A stretch of 64,000 nucleotides of DNA from Flagellimonas chongwuensis (GTDB taxonomy: Bacteria > Bacteroidota > Bacteroidia > Flavobacteriales > Flavobacteriaceae), in assembly GCF_013376415.1 (NCBI RefSeq), contig NZ_WYET01000007.1, positions 248,001 through 312,000 on the forward strand, read 5' to 3'. Within the stretch, counting starts at the first letter, position 1. Every line of letters starts with the position of its first letter. A model generated the notes under the pieces. The model had not been told where the DNA came from. It worked only from the letters and a program-made list of their open reading frames with translations, and made no database searches. Shown in pieces: positions 60,305 to 64,000 of this stretch. Made by a program: the position numbers and the translations under genes.

Positions 60305-61204
60305 TTACACCAGTCGTATTCGTTTCTTTAAAAAGAGCTGTAAAGCATCACCAAGGTCATTGTCCATCCGGAACAGATGATAATGAACTCCTTGGGAGAG
60401 CAATTGCTCTTTGGTTTGATTTATTTTCTCCTCCAAGGTTTTCAAATAGGCAACCTTGGCCTTGTTGATATCTACTTTTATTTTGGCACCGGTTTCCAAA
60501 TCCTCAAAAGTGACAGACTTTTTGTAATCAAAATCCATTTCACTACCGGACATAATTTGTAGCACCACCACTTCATTGTGTGCCGTTTTCAAATTCTTCA
60601 CAAAGTCGGACAGCTCGGAAACATCCTCGTACATATCGGTCAGGAAAAAGACCAGCTCCTTTTCTCCTTTATTGTGAATCCTTCTGGAAGCAATGGAAAG
60701 TTCCGGCCATTTCCCTTTGGTGGATATTTTCAACAATTCCAATAGCAAACGGTTGAAGTGTTTTTGGTCGGCTTTGGGATAAATGCTCACAAAATCATCT
60801 TCATTGAGCGCAAAAAGGCCGACCGAGTCACCTTGTTTTTGAGCTAAATGAGATAAACACGCTACCATAACGCGGGCAAACTCCAATTTGGAAATTCCGT
60901 TTTCTTCGTGCTCCATGGAAGCACTGGCATCCAAAATGAATTTGACGGTGACATGGCTTTCCACTTCGGATTGTTTGATGTAGTACCGACCTGATCGGGC
61001 CAACATTTTCCAATCGAGCAGCCTTAGGTCATCTCCAGGTTCATAACCTCGGTACTGACTAAATTCCATACCGGGGCCCACGCTCTTGCTCCGGTGCAGA
61101 CCAGAGGTGTATCCTTCCACCACAATACGCGAAATCAGGCTAAGGCCCGATACGGTATTGATGACTTCAGGTTTTAAAAGGTCGTGGTAGTCCCTTGAGG
61201 CCAT
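60305..61204 (-). CDS. DUF58 domain protein
   Basis: This 299-aa protein is a classical DUF58 protein. The motif GMEFSQYRGYEPGDDLRLLDWKMLARSG (about 45-72) defines the family. VKFILDASASMEHEE at about 85-100 is the von Willebrand-type DxSxS metal site (Asp, Ser, Ser). A partner of MoxR ATPases, such a protein is thought to be folded or activated by the ATPase and to act on the envelope. Its start shares a base with the MoxR gene end (61204). Confidence 0.93.
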   Translation of the reverse strand: MASRDYHDLLKPEVINTVSGLSLISRIVVEGYTSGLHRSKSVGPGMEFSQYRGYEPGDDLRLLDWKMLARSGRYYIKQSEVESHVTVKFILDASASMEHEENGISKLEFARVMVACLSHLAQKQGDSVGLFALNEDDFVSIYPKADQKHFNRLLLELLKISTKGKWPELSIASRRIHNKGEKELVFFLTDMYEDVSELSDFVKNLKTAHNEVVVLQIMSGSEMDFDYKKSVTFEDLETGAKIKVDINKAKVAYLKTLEEKINQTKEQLLSQGVHYHLFRMDNDLGDALQLFLKKRIRLV

Positions 61205-62208
61205 TATCTATCTTTTAATTGAATTGCCTTCAATATCTCTTTTGTAACCGTATCCGAGGTGATTCCTTCCGCATCAGCCCTAAAGTTTACGAGCACCCTG
61301 TGTCTCAGTACGGGCAAGGCAACTCTCTGTAGGTCTTCCAAGGTCACGGCCAAACGGCCTTCCAAGAGTGTGTTAGCCTTTGCGGTCAAGATCATTGCTT
61401 GTCCTGCACGTGGGCCTGCGCCCCAATCCACCCATTGCTTCACATAGTCCACCGAGGTGGTATCGGGTCGGGTAGCTCGGATAACATCGCTTACATATTG
61501 AATCAATCCATCACTGATGGATACCTCTCGGACCAACTGCTGTAACCTAACAATATCCTCTCCCGACAATACTTTGTTTAGTTGGGCTTTTTTGGTTCCC
61601 GTGGTGGCCTTCAAAATTTGGGTCTCCTCTTTATCGGTTGGATAGCCTATTTTGATGTACAGCAAAAATCTATCCTGTTGCGCTTCCGGCAATACAAAGG
61701 TCCCCGATTGTTCTATTGGGTTTTGTGTAGCTAGTATAAAGAAAGGTTTGTCCAAAGGATAGGTTTTGTCCCCATAGGTCACCTCAAACTCTTGCATGGC
61801 CTCCAAAAGAGCTGCTTGCGTTTTAGGGGGCGTACGGTTGATCTCATCCGCCAAAATGATATTGGAGAAAATAGGTCCCTTGTTAAACTTGAAGAATTTT
61901 TTGCCCGTGGTATGGTCTTCTTCCAATATTTCGGTTCCGATAATATCCGATGGCATTAAATCGGGCGTAAACTGAATCCGTTTGAATTTTAAATCGATAG
62001 CATTGGAAAGTGTGCGGATCATTAAGGTCTTGGCCAATCCCGGAACTCCTTCCAGCAGGGCATGTCCGCCTGCAAGAAACGTAATGAGCAGTTGTGAAAC
62101 GGTATCCTCTTGGCCAATGATTACTTTGCCAATTTCTTTTTTAAGGGCGGTCAGCTTTTCGGAGAGCCCTTCTACTTCATTTGCAATTTGTTGTAGTTCT
62201 TTATCCAA
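61204..62208 (-). CDS. MoxR-family AAA+ ATPase
   Basis: This 334-aa protein has Walker A LLEGVPGLAKT (about 51-61) and Walker B FSNIILADEINRTPPKTQAALLEAMQE (about 115-140, DEINR). The sensor-1 region is FFILATQNPIEQSGTFVLPEAQQDRFL, followed by a MoxR-type C-terminal lid (ISDGLIQYVSDVIRATR). MoxR proteins are chaperone-like ATPases that mature partner von Willebrand proteins, here most likely the adjacent DUF58 and BatA proteins. The start is the first ATG. It is ten bases after the DUF4159 gene. Confidence 0.95.
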   Translation of the reverse strand: MDKELQQIANEVEGLSEKLTALKKEIGKVIIGQEDTVSQLLITFLAGGHALLEGVPGLAKTLMIRTLSNAIDLKFKRIQFTPDLMPSDIIGTEILEEDHTTGKKFFKFNKGPIFSNIILADEINRTPPKTQAALLEAMQEFEVTYGDKTYPLDKPFFILATQNPIEQSGTFVLPEAQQDRFLLYIKIGYPTDKEETQILKATTGTKKAQLNKVLSGEDIVRLQQLVREVSISDGLIQYVSDVIRATRPDTTSVDYVKQWVDWGAGPRAGQAMILTAKANTLLEGRLAVTLEDLQRVALPVLRHRVLVNFRADAEGITSDTVTKEILKAIQLKDR

Positions 62209-62218
62209 ATTAGTTCCA

Positions 62219-62845
62219 TTAAGAGGTTAAAGCATATAACACAATATTCACCCCGAATCGGGTATTGTCTATTTTATACCAGCGTTTGTTTCTAAAGTCA
62301 TAGTCCCATTCGCAACCATAATCCTTGTTGCTATAGAGCACCCCGATTCTTCCATCGATCACAATGGCCTTGAGGTATTCGTGCACAAGGTCGTCTCCCC
62401 AGCCGTTCAGTTCTTGTGAAGTGGTCGGCGGACCATCATCGAATTCAAAGAAAATGGTGTAGATCTCATGGTCGTTGGGAATTTTCTTTAGTTCACCCGG
62501 ACCGAATATTTCTTCCATTTGCCGTTCGAACGATTTGGCAAACAGTCCGTCAATATCATGGTTACAGTCATCTGCGAAGACAAAGCCGCCATTACGCACA
62601 TATTTTTCAAAGTTCTCGCGTTCCTTTTTGGTGAACTGGACCAGTTTATGCCCGGAAATATAGCAGAACGGACTTTTAAAAATATCTTCGCTGGACAGGG
62701 TAATGATTTTTTCTTGGGTATCCACTTTTAGGGTAGTGTACTCCACTAGAGAATTCAGTAAATTGGAAGGCATGCGCTGGTCCACATCCCAATCTCCCGA
62801 TTCGTACTGTAACCTTGTAAAAAAGAATTCGTTATCCAATGCCAT
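62219..62845 (-). CDS. DUF4159 domain protein
   Basis: This 208-aa protein fits DUF4159: FFFTRLQYESGDWDVDQRMPSNLLNSLVEYTTLKVD at the start; ISGHKLVQFTKKERENFEKYVRNGGFVFADDCNHD in the middle; IDGRIGVLYSNKDYGCEWDYD and FGVNIVLYALTS at the end. The fold is glutamine-amidotransferase-like, and DUF4159 genes commonly lie with MoxR/DUF58. An in-frame stop lies just upstream of the ATG, so no signal peptide is encoded here. It heads the operon after a strong terminator. Confidence 0.88.
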   Translation of the reverse strand: MALDNEFFFTRLQYESGDWDVDQRMPSNLLNSLVEYTTLKVDTQEKIITLSSEDIFKSPFCYISGHKLVQFTKKERENFEKYVRNGGFVFADDCNHDIDGLFAKSFERQMEEIFGPGELKKIPNDHEIYTIFFEFDDGPPTTSQELNGWGDDLVHEYLKAIVIDGRIGVLYSNKDYGCEWDYDFRNKRWYKIDNTRFGVNIVLYALTS

Positions 62846-62879
62846 TTGGGTGGTAGGCTAAAATCATTGTCAAAATAAA

Positions 62880-62912
62880 AACTGGCGATCAAGGATAACC
62901 TGACCACCAGTT
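62880..62912 (-). terminator. Rho-independent terminator after the TldD/PmbA-type gene
   Basis: AACTGG / CCAGTT extends by eight more pairs (three of them wobble) to a stem of about 14 bp with a 5-nt loop, then TTTTATTTT on the minus strand. It separates the TldD/PmbA gene from the MoxR operon. Confidence 0.8.
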
Positions 62913-62929
62913 TGTTTTGATTCTTCTGT

Positions 62930-64000
62930 TTATACCGCGTCAGAAAGACTTGTGAACGTAAAGTCACGGATCTTCATATAAGGTATTAAGTTTCCGTTGA
63001 CACGAACTTGTTCCCCAAGAGATTCCAGATTATTCAGCATAATGATCGGGCTCTCGTTAAACCTGAAATTTTTGACAGGGAATTTGATTTGTCCGTTTTC
63101 GATATAAAACGTTCCGTCCCTTGTTAAACCAGTGTACAATAAGGTTTGTGGATCCACACTTCGGATGTACCAAAAACGGGTTACCAAAATACCTTTTTTG
63201 GTTCCTTTGATCATATCCTCGAAGCTTTCATCGCCACCTTCCATAATGGAATTGCTGGGGAATGGAACTGGTTCTACTCCCTTTTGTTCCGCCCAATAAC
63301 GATCGTAAGCCAGGTTTTTGACCACTCCGTTCTCTATCCAACTGGTCTTTTTAAGTGGCTGTCCCGAACCGTTCCATGTAGATGTCGGCACATCTGGGTT
63401 TAACGGATCGGACCAAATATTCACGCGCTCATCTACAATTTTTTGACCGAGTTTGGTTCCTCCATCTTTTGCGGACATAAAACTCCTTCCCTCGTCTGCA
63501 GACCTTGCATCCAAAGAACGGAACATGTTTCTCAACAAATCGGATGCCGCGGCAGGTTCCAAGATCACCGTATATTTTCCCGGTTCAATGGCACGTGCCT
63601 CTCTGGACATTACCGCTTTGTCTATCGCCACTTTTGATGCTTCGGAAGCATCGAACTTATCGATATCGTTATAATCCCTGGTCACCCAACCGGAACCTGT
63701 ACCATCGTTGGTACGCATGGTTACCGTAAAGTCAACATCAGTGGATTGATTGTATGCAAATAGACCGTTTGAATTGATCATGGCCGAAAATTGGGCCGAA
63801 TCATCCAGAAAACCTGCTGCGGTAACATCCTTTGCCGCTGCTGGAACAATACTCTTATTGGCAACCTCTGCCCTGTATTCTGGTGTTACATTGGCGGTAG
63901 ATTCCTTGTACGTGATGGCCTCATCATAGGTTTGTGGCCCCAAAGGGGGCATGAATTCAGGGTTTTCAGGAGATAGTTGAGCGAGTTCTTCCGCTCTTTT
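62930..64000 (-). CDS. TldD/PmbA-family metalloprotease-like protein (N-terminus cut by window end)
   Basis: The 356 visible residues form the central and C-terminal part of a TldD/PmbA-type protein. The coding frame runs through base 64000 (KRAEELAQLSPENPEF precedes the first visible Met), so the start lies outside. Recognisable stretches are FSAMINSNGLFAYNQSTDVDFTVTMRT, GKYTVILEPAAASDLLRNMF, GQPLKKTSWIENGVVKNLAYDRYWAEQKG and GTFYIENGQIKFPVKNFRFNESP. Paired TldD and TldE subunits form a peptidase with zinc held by the TldD partner; the HExxxH part cannot be seen here. Confidence 0.85.
   Translation of the reverse strand, partial: KRAEELAQLSPENPEFMPPLGPQTYDEAITYKESTANVTPEYRAEVANKSIVPAAAKDVTAAGFLDDSAQFSAMINSNGLFAYNQSTDVDFTVTMRTNDGTGSGWVTRDYNDIDKFDASEASKVAIDKAVMSREARAIEPGKYTVILEPAAASDLLRNMFRSLDARSADEGRSFMSAKDGGTKLGQKIVDERVNIWSDPLNPDVPTSTWNGSGQPLKKTSWIENGVVKNLAYDRYWAEQKGVEPVPFPSNSIMEGGDESFEDMIKGTKKGILVTRFWYIRSVDPQTLLYTGLTRDGTFYIENGQIKFPVKNFRFNESPIIMLNNLESLGEQVRVNGNLIPYMKIRDFTFTSLSDAV

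Overview
The window looks like chromosome from a member of the Bacteroidota, most likely a marine Flavobacteriaceae. Signs are type IX secretion (T9SS) sorting domains of both type A (gene ending at 1080) and type B (gene ending at 44099), SprB-like repeats, a TonB-dependent receptor with a carboxypeptidase-regulatory-like N-terminus, LytTR and PAS signalling proteins, weak Shine-Dalgarno sequences and A+T-rich intergenic DNA. No rRNA, CRISPR array or transposase was seen. The genus cannot be fixed from the sequence alone.

Region 1-14.2 kb (host, all minus strand): the end of a secreted beta-lactamase-fold serine hydrolase; a secreted DUF4114 protein with a T9SS tail; a tight seven-gene signalling operon (10229 to 3966) coding for CheY-like receiver, H-NOX haem/NO sensor, triple-PAS histidine kinase, FIST sensor protein, soluble histidine kinase, HPt protein and LytTR response regulator; then a siderophore-type TonB receptor with a PepSY membrane partner. 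The signalling operon has all the parts of a gas/redox-sensing phosphorelay.

Region 14.8-38.3 kb: a genomic island of about 23.4 kb inserted in the 3' half of a tRNA-Arg(TCT) gene. A 45-bp exact repeat marks both ends (14822-14866 and 38233-38277). The right part (31.2-38.1 kb, minus strand) is the mobility and replication module: tyrosine integrase, HTH excisionase-like protein, DUF3987 primase/helicase-like ATPase, Gp37/Gp68 (DUF5131) gene split across two frames at a T-TTA-AAA heptamer, KilAC-like protein, RecA-like ATPase and DUF3871 protein. The left part has a RadC-like protein, an XRE regulator with paired palindromic operators, a lipoprotein and small unknowns. The centre (18.2-31.2 kb, plus strand) is cargo: a compact gene train with type III restriction-modification Mod and Res, an AlbA_2/ATPase protein between them, a GIY-YIG protein, a SNF2-like helicase with a degenerate PLD-like N-terminus, DUF4391, and flanking unknowns. 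The core genes touch or overlap, which suggests a composite anti-phage system. No relaxase, type IV secretion or capsid genes were seen.

Region 38.3-64 kb (host): a secreted sugar-isomerase-like TIM barrel; a YceI / beta-barrel / YceI-like operon; a lipoprotein esterase; a giant (about 3,580 aa) SprB-repeat adhesin with T9SS type B tail; and a MoxR-DUF58-BatA-DUF4175-like membrane operon preceded by DUF4159 and a TldD/PmbA-family protein cut by the window end.
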